From Syngnathus acus (Eukaryota > Chordata > Actinopteri > Syngnathiformes > Syngnathidae), in contig NC_051098.1 of assembly GCF_901709675.1 (NCBI RefSeq), positions 15,307,464 through 15,371,463 of the forward strand: a DNA stretch of 64,000 nt, read 5' to 3'. Shown here piece by piece: positions 1 to 14,670 of this stretch; positions within the stretch are counted from its first letter, which is position 1; the number at the start of each line of letters is the position of its first letter. The position numbers were made by a program, and so were the translations under genes. Under the pieces are notes generated by a model that searched no databases, had not been told where the DNA came from, and saw nothing but the letters and a program-made list of their open reading frames with translations.

Positions 1-1117
1 AATCAGGAGCCTTGAAGTCGTCGTTACCTGAAAAGGCACAATATCAACATTGATAGTGAACCTTCTGAATATCACCCTTGAATATTAAGTCAATAAATCA
101 AATCATAAAAAAAGTAATATGCACTTTTAAAAGGTCTTCAGTATATCCCAACAACAATCCTATGCAACTCAAAGAGTGTCTGAGTCAAGGTAGCAGGATT
201 TTAAAGGTCAGTCGTCCAATTAAAACCTTTAGGTATTTTCGGAGAGAAACAACGAGTTTCCTCACTTCATACCGGCGATCGCTTCACTTTCTTAAAGTTA
301 GGTAAGTTTGGGCTAAGTTAAAAAAATTTATCGGCAATCATGGCGCTAGTGGCCAAACAGATTTGAGTAAAAATGTTCAAGCTTGCATATTAGCTTCTTC
401 TGACTTCAAAGTTGTTCTCCTTTAACATACAAAAATGTTCCCAGAGAACAAAATCTGCCTCTGGTGCTAAAAGGGTCGTCATGCTACACGGTTGCAGATT
501 TGGGTCAAGTGCTGGTGGTCGCTTGGCTGTAGACTCCACTTGCAGCCTTTTAACAAATTGGACTTGCCCTCGCTCGGCTTCCAAATTCAACTCCCGCGGT
601 GCTCTGAGTGAGGGAATGTGCAACTGAGAGGCTTTCAGGAAAGCCAGCTCGTATATATTTTTCATTCACCCGAAACATCCCTGTGTAACATTTCCCCCAA
701 AAATATTTTGTATGTCACATTGCTTTTTTTTTTTTAAAGCATTTAGAATCCCGTCAAGTGTTTCTTTGACTTCTGCGTCAGGATGCAAAATCTGTGATCA
801 CCATGAAGGCTATCTCCTCGCTGTGATAGCTAAATCGATAGCGGACCCTTTGCTAATCAGACTGCAGCGAGCGCGCTGCTCCGCTTTAACGATCGCGCCG
901 CCCATACGCTGGCAGAAGTGATGGAATGTTAAAATGTTGATCTCGGGATTCTTAATTTGAATGGCCAAAAGGGAGTGGAGGCCAAAGAACAAGATAAATG
1001 GAAGAAAAGGAAAGGACGCAATAAAAAACTTGGATAGTTTTACATTGAGCGATGATGATAAGTAAAGGAAACTACATTACGCTAATTAAAGGTAGCAAAC
1101 AGAGAATGCGAATGGTA

Positions 1118-1262
1118 CAGTGGATATAAAAAGTCTACACACCCATGTTAGATCCATAATTTTCTTCGCACGTACATTTTTTTTCTTTTTATCTTTTCAA
1201 GAAAATAAAAAGAAATAACTGAAAGGACCTGGTTGCAAAAATGTGCACACCCTTTTATGTAT
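1118..1262 (+). repeat. Dispersed repeat, copy 1 (ATAAAAAGTCTACACACCC)
   Basis: It starts TACAGTGGATATAAAAAGTC, then TACACACCCATGTTAGAT, and ends near GGTTGCAAAAATGTGCACAC. Copy 3 (46,948) shares both the head and this tail, so the whole is one element. Probably a non-autonomous DNA transposon; class not established. Confidence 0.55.
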
Positions 1263-2369
1263 GGAATGCAGCTGCTTTCTAATTTACCAATCACACTATT
1301 AAATGTGAAACACAGATTTAAAGTCCCGTTGATTAATCCCAAATAAATTTCAACTTTTCTAGTTAGATTTTGTTGATTTTTTTTTTTTTCTTCTAACATA
1401 AGCCTGAAGGATTTTTGGCCGTTCGTAAACAAAGCGTTCATATTTCCTTCCACCTTGTTTAAGACCCCATATAATGTTATTGAAAGTATAATCAAAAATG
1501 CGAAGAAAAAGAATATAAAAGCAAAGGGAAGAAGAGAAGGGAAGAGAAGGGAAGGCGTGAGTGAACATCCACGGTCACTGTCAGATAACACGAAATCCTC
1601 GACTCCTCGGGATTAAGAAAGACAGAGGAAGCGAGCGATAAAGGAATATAAAGGGTATCACTTTAATAGTATGACTAATACCATCAGCTGCTGAATGTCA
1701 CCACGAGGCTGATCTATTTCAATTCAATTTTGTAATATTTTCAAATCACCAGACTCCCTCCCGCCTCCAACCAGTGTGACATATTGTATTATATTCATTA
1801 GCCTCACTCTCAGGCCCGAAGTAAGGTTAAGTGTGGAGGCGTTTTTAGAGGACACTGACAAAAGCCACAGTGAGAAGGCTAACCTTTAACAACAAGAGCT
1901 TGTTTACAGCAATTTCTGAATACTGAGCAGAGTCATGCTTTAGCGGTAGAGGCCTCCAGGTCAATATCACTTTTAAGTGTCCTCATTCAGACATCCGGAA
2001 AATGTAGCAGAATTATGTTGAAGGTCATTTACATTTTCACACTTACACAAAAAATGTGAGTCCTTCATTTGATGTATTATTTTTCCATTGCATGTATAAC
2101 ACACATTCAATGAGTGATACGTAATTTAAAAAAAATTTGCCCACAAGTTTTTTTTTATTATTAAAAAAAATTGTCATTGTGATCTTTTACTATGAGTACG
2201 TAAAAAATATATATATATACATATATATATATAAACCAACAAATATTTCAAAAATTGTTCCCGACGTGCTAGGTGAAAAAAAAAATCCTGTAAAATGAAA
2301 AAATACCTGAAAGTCAATTATCAGCCCTGGCACCAGACCATATTTCAGAGGGGGCCACTACCCGCACCA

Positions 2370-2396
2370 CCCCCCCTCTAGCACCGCCAGTGGTGT
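2370..2396. repeat. Fragment related to the CACTGGCGGAGCT MITE
   Basis: CCCCCCCTCTAGCACCGCCAGTGG resembles the right end of the element at 35,580 (C run, GCTAGCTCCGCCAGTG). Only this end is recognisable; the matching left end was not found nearby. Confidence 0.3.
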
Positions 2397-5300
2397 GATA
2401 ATCCATGACCATTGACGACACAATACAGCAGTTTCTGAAGTTCTAAATAAGAAACCAAGTTAGTTTTTTGTAATTCTTCATCATTCCGCAGAGATGCTAT
2501 GAATAATAGCATTCACTCTGCCGGTCCCCGCTCTGCATTGACAGAGACAAAGTTCCCCATTGATCCTCTGAATATATTCCCTCTTTTCACATCCCACAGG
2601 AAAATGAAAGCGAGATAGAAAATGTATTTGATGTATTTCTTTCCTCTTGTTTGTTTTCTCTGCACTGCTGGCCCAGACAGCCCCGAAGTCATTGGAATAT
2701 CTCGGACACGTGTGTTCTGCCAGGCCTAATGTGCGGTGCAGCGCGGGGCGTGAGTCTTTTACAAGACGTTCAATATTACACCACAAGCCAGACAACAAGT
2801 GGAGCGGGGCAGCATGAGAACGAGATGGAGGGATGCTAGCTAGGCGAGATGGCACAGGGGCTGTCGGCCGCAGAGTAAACCCATTCGTCTTCCTCTCGCC
2901 TTTATTTGCAACACCCTCCGCAGCCTAGCCCGCAAAGCATTATATCCTTGTATCTTTCAAATGCCAAATTATACGTCACACAAAAGCCTGACTGTTAGCT
3001 CCCCATACTCCCGCGCACGACTTCCTAATGCTTCAATTTCGAAATCAATTGCACTGTAAAGCAAAGCCAGATATACGACTGCTTTATCATACGTGTTTGC
3101 GTTGAGTATGTTCTCACAGCGATTTTGTTGGACAAAATGTCGAGCACGATATTACAGGAGCTTAGCAGGTATTAAGTGCATGCGTGACTCATGCTAGATG
3201 ACACGCCACAAGTGTTGTGAACCCTTACTGAATATTAAAGGTTGTCACCATCTGAGGAAATCCATCTACGGAAAGCTATGTGGGCCGATAAAAAGCATAA
3301 TTTGCTTCCACCATAAATTGAAATTCTTGTATATGAGTAAAAAACAATTTTGTGTTAATTCCAAATGACATACAAAATCAGGATAGCGGTAATTATACAG
3401 AGAGGCCACCCATTGTCTGCTTGATTGGCATATATACGTATATATATTCACACTTGGACAATCAGGGTTATGGCTATTGTAAAACTTTTATAGCTTTTAG
3501 ATTTCCTCTTTTAAGAGCCAGTCAAGGTTAACTGAGCTCAATGGACACGGTTGTCGTTACCGAGCAGACGAGACGAGTCAGGCGCAGTGAAAAACGTAGT
3601 GAAAACGTGTGCTAATATTTGCCCACTTATTCATTGAGCCATGTGAAGGAGGCTTTATAGATTAGGTGACTAGCTCAAGGCTCTCAACTACTTTCCTTGG
3701 GTGAAATACATTTATGGCATGTTTGATTGTGGTTGTAAATGTCAGAATGTGCCCTGAACAATTCGCTGTAACGCTTTTGGTTTCAATTATGTCAAGATGT
3801 TGACGTTTAATGGCTAGCTCATTAACAAAAGACATTGAAAGAAGCTAAAGAAGTCAAAGCAGTGAATTCAGGTGCTAAATGCTAACCAGTTGCAGTTTTA
3901 AAAAGTCATAGTCAATGTTCAAATCTACAACTAGTGAAATGAATATTATAGACTCCCTACCATGGTAGCTAACTAGCTAAGTAGCATGGCTAGCATGACT
4001 AGCATCCATTTGTTACCAAAGGGGGGCATCTGGTAATTATTTTTTTTTTTTTCCATCACAAAGTATGTCTATTGTGAGATCAATTCGTAGCATCGACAGG
4101 GACGGTGGTATGTTGAGCGTGTGGCGTGCAAAGGAGGGCCACATGCTGATTATTCACAGCAGTGTGGCGAGAAAGAATAAAGGATACATATTTTCAGCCT
4201 GGTCTTTTCTCTCTATGGAGTCTAAAGTGCCTTAAATAGTGAATGCGTGTCATATGTTGTGCTTCACATATTCACTATTTTAGCGATCGGGACGAACCCC
4301 TCTAAGGAGTTGGTCTTTTTGAGTATGATGTGGTATGAAAGCTACAACAAAATGGCGCCTTGTATGCTAAATCAATCCCAGGTGACCTCCCTTTTTCATT
4401 TTCATCTTCTCCTTCCAACTCTACTGTCTCGCTCGCCCACCTGAGCACAGCACCTGTGCAGGAAAGTTGCCTACGGGTGACATGGAGTGCAAAGTGTCAC
4501 AAGTTGGATCCCCCTGGTATCCGCCACACACCACCTGCCTTCCATCTCCCGTCTGGAGAGAGCCCAGAACACATGCTTGCCATGTCGCTTCCAATTCCTT
4601 TAATTAATATTTCCATCACTTTTCAAAAAGTAGCTTTCCATTTTCACCAGGTCATAGTTTTTCACACTTTTTGTCCAATTTCCTTCTCATTTTCTTCCGG
4701 CTTATGTCATAGACTCTCACTGCATATTTTTCAAAACTTTCTTCACTCAAAGCTGTGACACTCGTAGGTGTTATGCAAACATAGAAATACACGGCAAATC
4801 CTGCCAATTGTGGACTTTCAATGTAGGTGACGTGCAACCTCCCACTCGATGCCACCCATCATCAGTACAATGATATGGTGGCCAATTACAGGCTATGTAA
4901 TATTCATGAATGAAAATATGACAGAGCCTTGTTCTGAAGTGTTTGATCAGGGAGGGCACACATTGTTGTGGATTTACATTTAAAGTCATTTCATTTTAAT
5001 GGCTTTGATCTGCGGTCATTTTTCAGTTCATTTCTTATGAAGGTTTTTCTACATTTGATTCCATCCATGAATAAAACCGCCATCGTATTGCCCAGAAGAC
5101 TCCTCCATGCCTACAAGAAGAAAAAAAATCTTTGTAATATAACAATCATGGATTTCTTTTTTTTTGTTCCTATGAAAGTCCTTTTCTAATTTACTGTTTT
5201 TCAGATAACAACATGAGCAAGTTGCATTTAAAAGGAAATCAATAGCACAGTCTGTTTCAATTCAGTATACTTCCGTAAATTTAAAAAATGCCAATTCCGA

Positions 5301-8300
5301 CCTTGAAATACAAATGATTATATGGCTCCAAGCAACAACATCGATTATAAAAAAAAGGAAACCAAAGCAAATATGTTGATTCTTACAATGTGTTGTACAT
5401 TTGATTATTCGTTTATGAAAATGAGTGACAAACCTATTAGGAGGCGCAAACTCATTCTGGAAATAATCGAATGAATAACAAGTCGTGTTCTATTTACGCT
5501 CGCATTCATTTATTTGCAAATATTTGCGCGCGGGCAGTGAAGGAATGTCATAAAGCTTTATCAGCGGGTGTCAATTAGTTTCATCTGCTATTCACCAAGT
5601 CGCTCTAATATGAAGACACAAACATAACAGCTCCCCAAAAGCTTCAGTGTTATCTGTGATATTGATATAAATATCAATCATTGTGGTTGATGATGTCTCG
5701 CTAAATGACAGCATGCAAACAGCCAGAAATACAAAGTTGTTGTCGAGCAGCTTGGGAAGAAAATGTTCTTTCTGTCCTTCTTTCACTCTCTTTCCAGCCT
5801 TTCTTTGCTCCTTCTTTCTTCCACCGCAGTGTATACTTTTTATTACCATCGCTGTGATTTCTTTTCAGTCGCTGTGTGGTGTGTCTCTATTGAAAGGACT
5901 CTTCAATGATGGAATTTCTTTTCTAAAGAAATGTCACTACATCTACATAGCTGGAGGTTGAGGAGAAATGTCCTTGTTTTTTTGGTAATAATAATCAGCG
6001 CATTGTCACCTCGAGAACAAATGTTCAGTATTGAGACAATCGGTTAGAAGAGAAAATAGAAGAAATATATGTGTGGGCCAAGAGCCTGTAATAAAGTTTA
6101 TTATTATTATTATATGTACAGTGCTGCTTTGAGATAAGAGATAAGTGCTGTGTGTGACTTGTGAGACAAAATTTGAGTTACGAGCGCTGTGCGCTAGCGG
6201 TGACTTCGACTTATTTTACAGCTAGTAGCGGTTTAGCAAATAGTTAACAATTTCTCCAAAAAAAAGATCATAAAGGCTTCTTACAGATTAAGTTTACTGT
6301 CACACTAAACATGAAACAAATATTATGTATTTAAAGAAAAACAAAAGCACAATCTATTAGCTTAATGCTAACAATGTGAAATGCTATAGTCGGGCTAACG
6401 GTGTCATGCACACCAGAAGGAGCCACAATTAATTAATCGACAAATAATTAATTTTTGAGAAAAAAAAAGCTCCCACCTTCCATGAAATACAGGGGTTGAA
6501 AAAAAAATTTCTTGTCATAATCCTGTCTTTCAATACGAACTGTTTTCCAGTCCTTGTCTGTCCAAAATGTCATGATGAGATTGACCGTTATATTTGGGGA
6601 TTCTTGAACAACCTCTGATTAATTCCACAATGAATCATTTCATTTTTGCGTGGAATATTACACGCCTGCCCTTTATTTCAATGTGTCCCACGCAAGCACA
6701 CAGGTCCACTCTCTTTGCGTGACTCATGGCTGATGTTTCAGGGTCAGATCGATACTCTGTGTCACTTCCGCAGATAGCTTGCCAGGGCAAGAAAGCTATT
6801 GAAAAAGCGGGATAAAGTTAGACTATGAAAACGTTTTCAATCTTGACTGCTGTTATATTACCGTCGACTCATCGCTCGGGTAGGGGAGGGGGGGTGGAGA
6901 CGAGGCGGGTGCTGTCCTTGAATCACAAAGAGGTAAAAGTTAAGACTGTTGGCACTTGAAGGTAGCCATTATTTGTCTTGCCTGTCTTGTTTTTTTCGGG
7001 ATGTAAGCAAAAATGTTGCTTGAGTGTTTGTGTTTGCGAGACTTTTATCTGCCTGTTTAATGTTTAATGACTGTCAGGCAGTTTTTTTCGAAGTAGTGCT
7101 CTATAAACTGTAGAAATGCAAACTTTGTGGTGTTTTTTTTTTATTCATTATGACACCAACAAAGCAATCATATCTGTACGGTCAAACAGCTCAATGGTAG
7201 AATTGATATTCTCACACAATCGGCATTCTCACATTTTCTTTGTTTTCCACAAGCAAGGCCGAATGGACTCTTTTAGAATTCCGACGCGAGCACAAAGAGA
7301 CTGAGACGGAGATTGTCTCCGTTGTTTCTATATTCCACGAGTGTCCTGACAGGCCTGTACCTTTGCGCTCCTCTCAGCGGCATGAAAGCGTAGATTGGTG
7401 GCTGAGATTTCGTAGCCAAATAAAGGGAGAAAATATGGAATTCATGAAAAGACCTTTGAAGAAGAATTTGCATCGTCATCATTATTCTGGCGTTACTTTT
7501 TATAAGCCACAGGGAATCCATTTCTTTCGTAAAGACTGATGTTTTGTTTGCTATTCCGTTATGGTTTCAGCAAAGCTCCTGAAGCCCAAAGTAAAACATT
7601 TAAGTCCGCCAACTCAATGCTAAAATGATAATGGGCAACTCCAGGGACAGGCTAACAATTAGCATTTCTGTTGTGATGTTTAACCCATTAGTCAATGAAT
7701 ATTTGAACACAAACGGTGGCGCAACACATGTAGACAGATAATATAACACTACTCCCGTATATTTCGCAACATCACAGCAGCTTACTGAGCAACTGTGATG
7801 AGGTGCGGCCAAATGTCCATTGAGTTGAAGCATGCTGAAAACACTTCCGAACAAATTAAACTCGTATCTCAAGGGACCGACCTTCTCAGATCATGTGTGT
7901 CGGGCTTGCTTGCAGTGAGGTGAGCATTGTAAATTCATGAGTTTGTGTGCCCTAAAAGACAAAGGTCTTATTGAAGGTTGGAAAAAGAAATCAATGTAAA
8001 GGTTTTTGTTCAAGATTGCTGCCTCATGGACATGCAAAAGTCCAGCGTTCCATCTGTGAAGCAAAGGTGTCAGTCAATATTGACCTTTCAGGTCTTTTTC
8101 TGCCGGAGTTAAGCCCCGACTTGTGGCCACTGAGGACTTGACTCGTATGAACCCATCCAAACACCTCTTGCGCGCTTTTAATCCCGCCTCCATCTTCTCA
8201 TCTTTGATTGATCTCTCTCTCTCTCTCCTTGGCGTCATCCCGCATCCCATGTTTCTTATTGTTTACAAAGACTTCTTTTGATCTGAGGTTATCAAGATGA

Positions 8301-8676
8301 TGAAAGATTTATATAAAATCACGTTGAAGTTCCATGCCAAAAGTGAGCTAATTCATTCCGTCAGATGCCGACTTTGTTTATGTTTGTACTACGCGACGAG
8401 GTCATCTCCCGCACTCTTTGTATCATCATTTTACTGGCAGACTTTACTTGTACAGCATGTCCCGAGTTTCTCCTTGGCAGGCTTTTGTTTTGTTCTTTTG
8501 AATACACTCAATCAATTAAATTCACTGATGTGATTACCTGATATGCTTTTTATGTTCCTTTTATTTAAATTGAATTTAAATCACGGTTCACATCTCGGTG
8601 CGGGATTCTATTTTAGTCAAAGGAACCAAACCAGTGAGTTGTGAAAAATGGATAGTTCTGGAACAGTTCACAAAAT

Positions 8677-8817
8677 ATTATTATTATTATCACTGTTACT
8701 ATTATTATTGTTATTATTTTTTCTTCTTCTTATTATTATTATCACTATTATTATTATTATTAGTGTTATTATTATTTTTCTTATTATTATTATTATCACT
8801 ATTATTATTATTATTGT
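8677..8817. repeat. (TTA)n/(TTC) trinucleotide tract
   Basis: An imperfect TTATTATTA run interrupted by CAC, GTT and TTCTTCTT. Frames through it on either strand are repeat artefacts. Confidence 0.9.
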
Positions 8818-8825
8818 GTAAACAC

Positions 8826-8905
8826 ACAGTACAGTAGATATAAAAAGTCTACACACCCATAGATTTTGTGATCTAAAAACAATATTTTAAAACTATCCAT
8901 GGATG
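8826..8905 (+). repeat. Dispersed repeat, copy 2 (truncated)
   Basis: CAGTACAGTAGATATAAAAA then GTCTACACACCCATAG repeats the head of the element at 1,118, but the GTGCACACCCT tail is absent. It lies right after a (TTA)n tract. Confidence 0.5.
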
Positions 8906-10290
8906 CAGTCATATTACTTCCTGCCTGCCCTCCTCCCCTCACTCGCAACCCCCCTCCCCCCTTCATCGCCGGGTGATCTTAACGATGCCATCAAATTAGC
9001 GCGTTTTAATTATCTCATCACCCAGAGAGCCCCCGATGTTGATTGGCTAATCAAAAACGTGTGCGGTGTGAGATTGTGAATTTTCACACTGAATTGGAAT
9101 CTTATTTTCCTTTTGTGTCATCTTCTCAGCACCTCTGCAACTGCTCCAGCTTCCTCCCACATTTTAAAAACTTACATCTAAATGTGTGAATTGTTTGTCT
9201 TGATGTGCTTGGGCGATCAGTGACGCAGGTACAAAGAGTTAAATTGACAGTATCGCAAAAAGACGCGCTGGGCAAATCCATTTGTGTTGATTTGTAGTCA
9301 TTTGTTTGTATTTATTTACATGTCCGCATTCTTCTCCGCATCGATTAAGGTCCGCCATCTAATGAGGCCGAGACTCATTAAAGAGCCTCATTGTCTTGCC
9401 AGTAGAGTCGAGTGATACAAGTACAAGAGCTTGAGAAATAATGCGAATAAAATAGAGAAAGTAAAGGTGAGACCTGGAAAGACAGACAGAGGGGTCAGGG
9501 GTCATGTTGGGAGGGATGATACATCCTTCTAGAGAAGAGGCCTCTTCTGTGGAGAATGAAGTAATCGCTCAGATTTCTTCCTCTTTTCATGTGGCGTCTT
9601 TCTGATGTGAGGCCAATCCGTCTGGCTGGCTGCGACTCAAACGGCTCATATTTACTCTCTTCAATCCTCCCATTTGGCTTCCCCCTCCTCTCATTCTCCT
9701 TGAGGCTCATCAAGAGACACCTAGAAGCCCCTCCCTCCCCCTCCACCAGTTGCTACATTGTCACTCTGTCGAATGCAATAAATCCAGAATGTTGCTTGAT
9801 GCCTGAGATCTTCTGGTTGGGGTGGATAATAGAAAGTGGAATAACCTATCGCAGGCTGAAATTGTCATCCAGTCCTCTCTCAAGTGTCTCGAGTTGGGCC
9901 AAAATGTTGCTGTTTGCCTCTTAACTGGAGCTCGTAGGAGGGAGCACATCATTCATGTTTTACATTTAAAATGAATCCTCCGGTGTTTCTTCTTTCGAAC
10001 GTCATGTCGTGTAATTATGGAGCAATAATCGAAACTGATGACCTCAAGTCGGAATTTTTTTTCTGCCTCGTATTTGCAACACTTTATCAAATCATGTTGG
10101 GTTGTTTTGCCATTCGGTATTGTCTCTCGATGACCCGTCGACATTTCATATTTACAATCATTCCAGCTTGTGTGTGTGTCATTGTGTGTTTATTCATGAG
10201 TGTGTGATGGAGATGGATTGTACCGGGCCAAAAATTGCCCATTGGAAGAACTGCTGTTTAATCTCTTGTGTCTGAGGCTTTGCTGTTTTT

Positions 10291-10326
<36 letters not shown>

Positions 10327-11935
10327 TCTCCCCTTGCACCTCAGTGGGTCGGCGCAGTCGTGTCTGCTGCTAGCCGATTAGCGCGGTGAATGAAAACAAT
10401 GGACAGCCTCTGAAAATTGAGGAGCATGAGAGGAGGCAGAGTGGGAATTTTGGGCAATATTGAGAAAATGACCAAATATATTTGTAAGGAACAGGAAAGA
10501 AGCCATTTCCTGTAGAAAGTGATTGGAGAAGTTTTTAAAAATGGAATCTCAAGAAGATATTCGTGTGCTTTTCTACAGCGAGATGAAAAGGCTCCAAATT
10601 CGCCTTCCCTCCACTTTTAGGTGGCTGCAACGCTGCCTGCGGCTCTTTCCATCTCATCGCTGTTCATTCTTTTGAACCTTTTTGTCCTTCTGCTCCACCA
10701 TACACACATGCCCCGTGTGAACATGTGCAGGTGTGATAGATTTGTCTCCAAATGTACATGCACAAGCTACTCTCCATTAGGCCCGCGTCTCCAGTGGCTC
10801 CTGTTCTTGCCCGTGGCCAGCAGGTGTCACATCGAGAGGAAACTTGGCTCCCGCTGAGTCGTTGGCATTGACTCCAGCTGCCCTCTCACACACACACACA
10901 CGCACAGCTGCTGGCACGGCTCACTTTTCTGACACTCTGACAGAGGGCTGCTGGCTCCCCTCTCTCATGACTGCATTATGCCCACTGGCCTTCACCTTTA
11001 TCAAAGTGTCTAACGTGAAACATATGCACAAAGCTCAAGAACTGCCCAGCTGACAGAAAAGACCCAATCGGGAATGCAAATGTCAAAGCCATCATGAGAG
11101 AATTCATTTATTTGGTCGGGTCAGTTTTAAATTAGCCCACAGTATAAATACACTATGAGGTAAACAAATACACTTGGAATCTGGAACACAATCTGTTCTA
11201 TGACATTGATTCATCTCATTAGACGGCGCAGGTGCCGCTATATTCGCGTTCTCATCGATTAAACGCTGACTTCAAACCCGGATCGGCTTGTTAGCCATTT
11301 TCCGTGTGAACACGCAGAAATGACAGGTGTCCCACTCTGGCGCTTCCCCCTTGTCATTTGGAGCCAGAACGGGACTAGGAGCTCTCTCGTTATGTGCCAT
11401 TTGCTTTTTGGCTCCCTCATCAGGAATCTGGCAGGGAAGCGTTCACTCAGGGAAGCCAGCAAGTTAAGCAGCAGTCAAGTCAGCCAGGCGAGCATGAAAA
11501 GGAAACGGTGACTTGTTTGAGAACGGCGTATATTCGGCGCCCGGTCTCCTTGTTGCCCTTTGTGGCGGCCAGCGTGCTTTGTTTACTCTCGGCCTTTGTT
11601 GGTGTGTGACTCCTGGCAGGAGAACACTGCAGCGTGTTTGATGGACTGACTGGGAGCAGCTGGGCAGAACGATAGAACACGAGTGGGAGGCCGTAACTCA
11701 GCGACTTGCTCAAATGCAACCTTTTTGGGCAGCAATGTGAAAGCAAATGTGTTTTTTGCGTCGTTATTCAAAACGCAAGTCAGGAATACAAAAAGATTTC
11801 TGCGCTCACTAGAAGTCAAGAAAAGATGCTCGCATCGATGCCTGAAGAGTGACAAGAGCTGAAAGTTTCTGGGTGACCTACAAGGGAAATGGAGGATGAA
11901 CGACAAAACACAAGACAACACTTAATGGCTCGTAA
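8906..11935. other. Noncoding region, no gene seen
   Basis: Contains only the (GT)n tract at 10,293 and short CA runs near 10,887. No exon with splice sites and family similarity was found. Confidence 0.6.
10293..10325. repeat. (GT)n microsatellite
   Basis: Sixteen perfect GT units, followed by CTCTCCCC. Confidence 0.95.
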
Positions 11936-12379
11936 TACCGTATTGGCCCGAATATAAGACGACCCTGATTATAAGACGACCCCCTCTTTTTCAAGACTCA
12001 AGTTTGAAAAAAGACTTTATGAAGACCAAATTTAAATTTTATCCAGAAAATAATTACAGTACATCTGAAACAAATGATTATAACAATATATTCGAGAGAG
12101 AAAAAGCATGTTATTTTGCCTCATTCAAATCATGCAAATCTCCATTTTCTGTTGTCTCTTTTCTTCTCTTTTCTTTCTTACCGCTATTTTTTATTTCTCT
12201 TCTTTGTGCTACCGCTATTTTTATTTTTATTCTTCGTGACAGGGGTTCGTTTCGGCCTGGGGAGTTAAGTGGCGCCGTCTAGCATTGTGAGTGCGTATAA
12301 TGTCTAGACCCCGAATGTAAGACAACCCCCACTTATTTCAATGCAAAAATCACCGTCTTATATTCAGGCCAATACAGTA
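11936..12379. mobile_element. 444-bp MITE, ATAAGACGAC family
   Basis: The left end TACCGTATTGGCCCGAATAT followed by AAGACG is matched inversely at the right end, CGTCTTATATTCAGGCCAAT then ACAGTA, with two mismatches over 26 bp. TA is present at both ends, as for Tc1/mariner-type insertion. ATAAGACGACCC occurs twice near the left end. No transposase frame is visible inside; the interior is AT-rich. Confidence 0.7.
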
Positions 12380-14644
12380 TTTAGAGGGAACAGTAAAAAC
12401 AATCCATTTATCAAATACGGCGTCGTAGAACGCTAGTCGAGCTAGTCAGCGGCTAATTATCTCATCTTGTCACACAATCCTGAGCGGCGAATCAAACGCA
12501 GGGAATTTCCACCATTACTGTTCAGCAATGTGACACACAAAGCTTGATTGCATTGGAGCCATCTGTTAGGTGGCGGGCATTTTTCCGAAGTCTAAATCCA
12601 CGCAGCTGCTCCTCTTGTACAAATATCCACAGTCAGATCACGGCTGTAAATAAAAAATGCGCTTTTGAGGGTGAAAGACAAGTGAAGGGGTAGAGCTGAA
12701 GGGGAATACCAACGCCGTTCGGGCCCGCCCTTCTCGGGATCTTCACGTCGTCACTCTCCTCCTTCCTCATCATTCTTTTACTCCGTGTGTCCGCCCCTTG
12801 CACTTTCATCGCTTTTCCTCCTACTCAGCCCTCTTTTTTTTTTTTTTTTTTCCACCTCCCCCCCACACGCTGACATTTTTCACCACCCTGAACGCGTCAC
12901 GCTCGCCTCCTCCCAGACTCCCTCTTGGGTTGTTTGAGGCATAGTCCACACCTAAAATGTCTCCTGCTGAATATGAGATGTGGTCTATTAGGGGTTCAGG
13001 TGTGTCTCCCATTAGTCATAAATCTTGGGTCGGTCAGCCAAGACCAGGCTATATTAAAACAACTGGACCACACCCAATATTTCCTCATAACTCACTGTTA
13101 GCAGGAAATGTTATGTTTACATGGCAACAACATAAAAAAAAAAATAAAAAAAACGCCTTTCTGAAGTAGAGGCACTTAGAATATCCCGAGTAGGTTCAAT
13201 GTATAATTTTGAGTTTATTTTAAGATTCTGCTAAAAATGGTACAAAAAATAATAATGAAAATGATAAATAAAAATTCAAAATATAAAATTTGAAATGTAA
13301 TAAAATGAAACTAATTTATTTAAATAAATAAATATAATAATAAATACAAATAAAGTAATCTTTTTTTAAGTAACCTCTTTGGCTGCACTGAACCTTTCAG
13401 CTCAACCAGTGTCCTCGTGTGTACTTAGCATCCCAGAGGAGCGGGATGATTGACATGTCAGGGCACTAGCTTGTCCACCCTGCTTCTTCTTATGCTGTCC
13501 CTTCAGGCATCATCTATTCCCTGAGGAGGAGTCAGTCTAAAAAGTATAAGACATATTTTATACCCTACCTTCATGCTTTAGTACTCGTTCCACTTAAGTT
13601 GTATAAACAAGTTATCGATTATCAAATTAATCGTTTTGATAATCAAATAATCATCTAGAGAATTTTTGTTAACTTAGAATTATCCTAATTTCAGCTCCTC
13701 AACAGTAATTATTCCTTATTTTTTTAATCATTCATGCAAACAAAAAGATGATCTTTTGTGTTTAATCAAAACAAGACATTTGCTCGCGATTGCTTTTAAT
13801 TTGGAAAGCAATAATTGTTTCTTTTTTAAATACAAAAAATACCAAATAAACAACAGTAAATGGCAGAGAAAATTGTTTAATAATATACTTTTTATGCAAA
13901 ATAAAATGTTCTTCCATGAATCGACGAAATAATCTATTTTAAACATTTTCAAGAGTGACAGCTTTAACTGCAGCAAGCAACATTTCATTTCATTTACTAC
14001 ATTTATTAACCTGCCCGCTTAACTTTTGCCAGGCAAAACTATTCTGATTAAGACTCCATTTCAAACCGGGCCAGGCGAGAGCGAAATGAGCACGCATGTT
14101 GTTCGCCGATGGAGCATCCTCTGTCAACGTGATGCATGGTTTTCATTTACTCAACTTGTTCCGTAGTCACTCATTGATATTCATTGCACCTAAAAGCCTC
14201 TCCATATGAAGACTGTTTTATGAGGCTACGATGCTAAAGTGGAACTTCTCCCGCCTTGCTAATCCCAACAAAGGCTGGCTAATAAACCGTCATTACAACC
14301 AGCAGGCTATTTAGTTGTAATCCCTTCATTGCTCACAATAAGGCAAATCAATTAAGCAGGTTATTTCTTTGGATGAGGTAAATCCAGGTGTGCTGGAAGA
14401 CATTCCGCTGTTTCATTTCATTTTTATGTCCTCGGGTAAATTTAGCAAGAAAATCATTTCAGATTTGACACTGAAGGAAAAAGTACAGAAAGCATTCCAT
14501 CGCTTTTGGTTATTCAAGCAGATGCTCTGCTTGTCAGTTTGGGACAGATACATTAATACGAAGTCCGGAAGTGTCGATGCTATGCAAATCCCCACGCATT
14601 TGAATGTGAGCCTCACATTGTCAAATCATGTTGTTCCCCCCGCC

Positions 14645-14670
14645 CCGCCACGCCACGCCACGCCACGCCA
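14645..14670. repeat. (CCACG)n short tandem repeat
   Basis: CCACGCCACGCCACGCCACG: five units of a GC-rich 5-mer in otherwise AT-rich DNA. Confidence 0.85.

Larger units (their letters stand above)
1..8676. other. Noncoding region, no gene seen
   Basis: Apart from the repeat at 1,118 and the MITE fragment at 2,370, only scattered short A/T runs and a small (TA)n near 2,206 are visible. Frames are all short and show no family features. Likely intron or upstream region of the IQCJ-SCHIP1 locus. Confidence 0.6.
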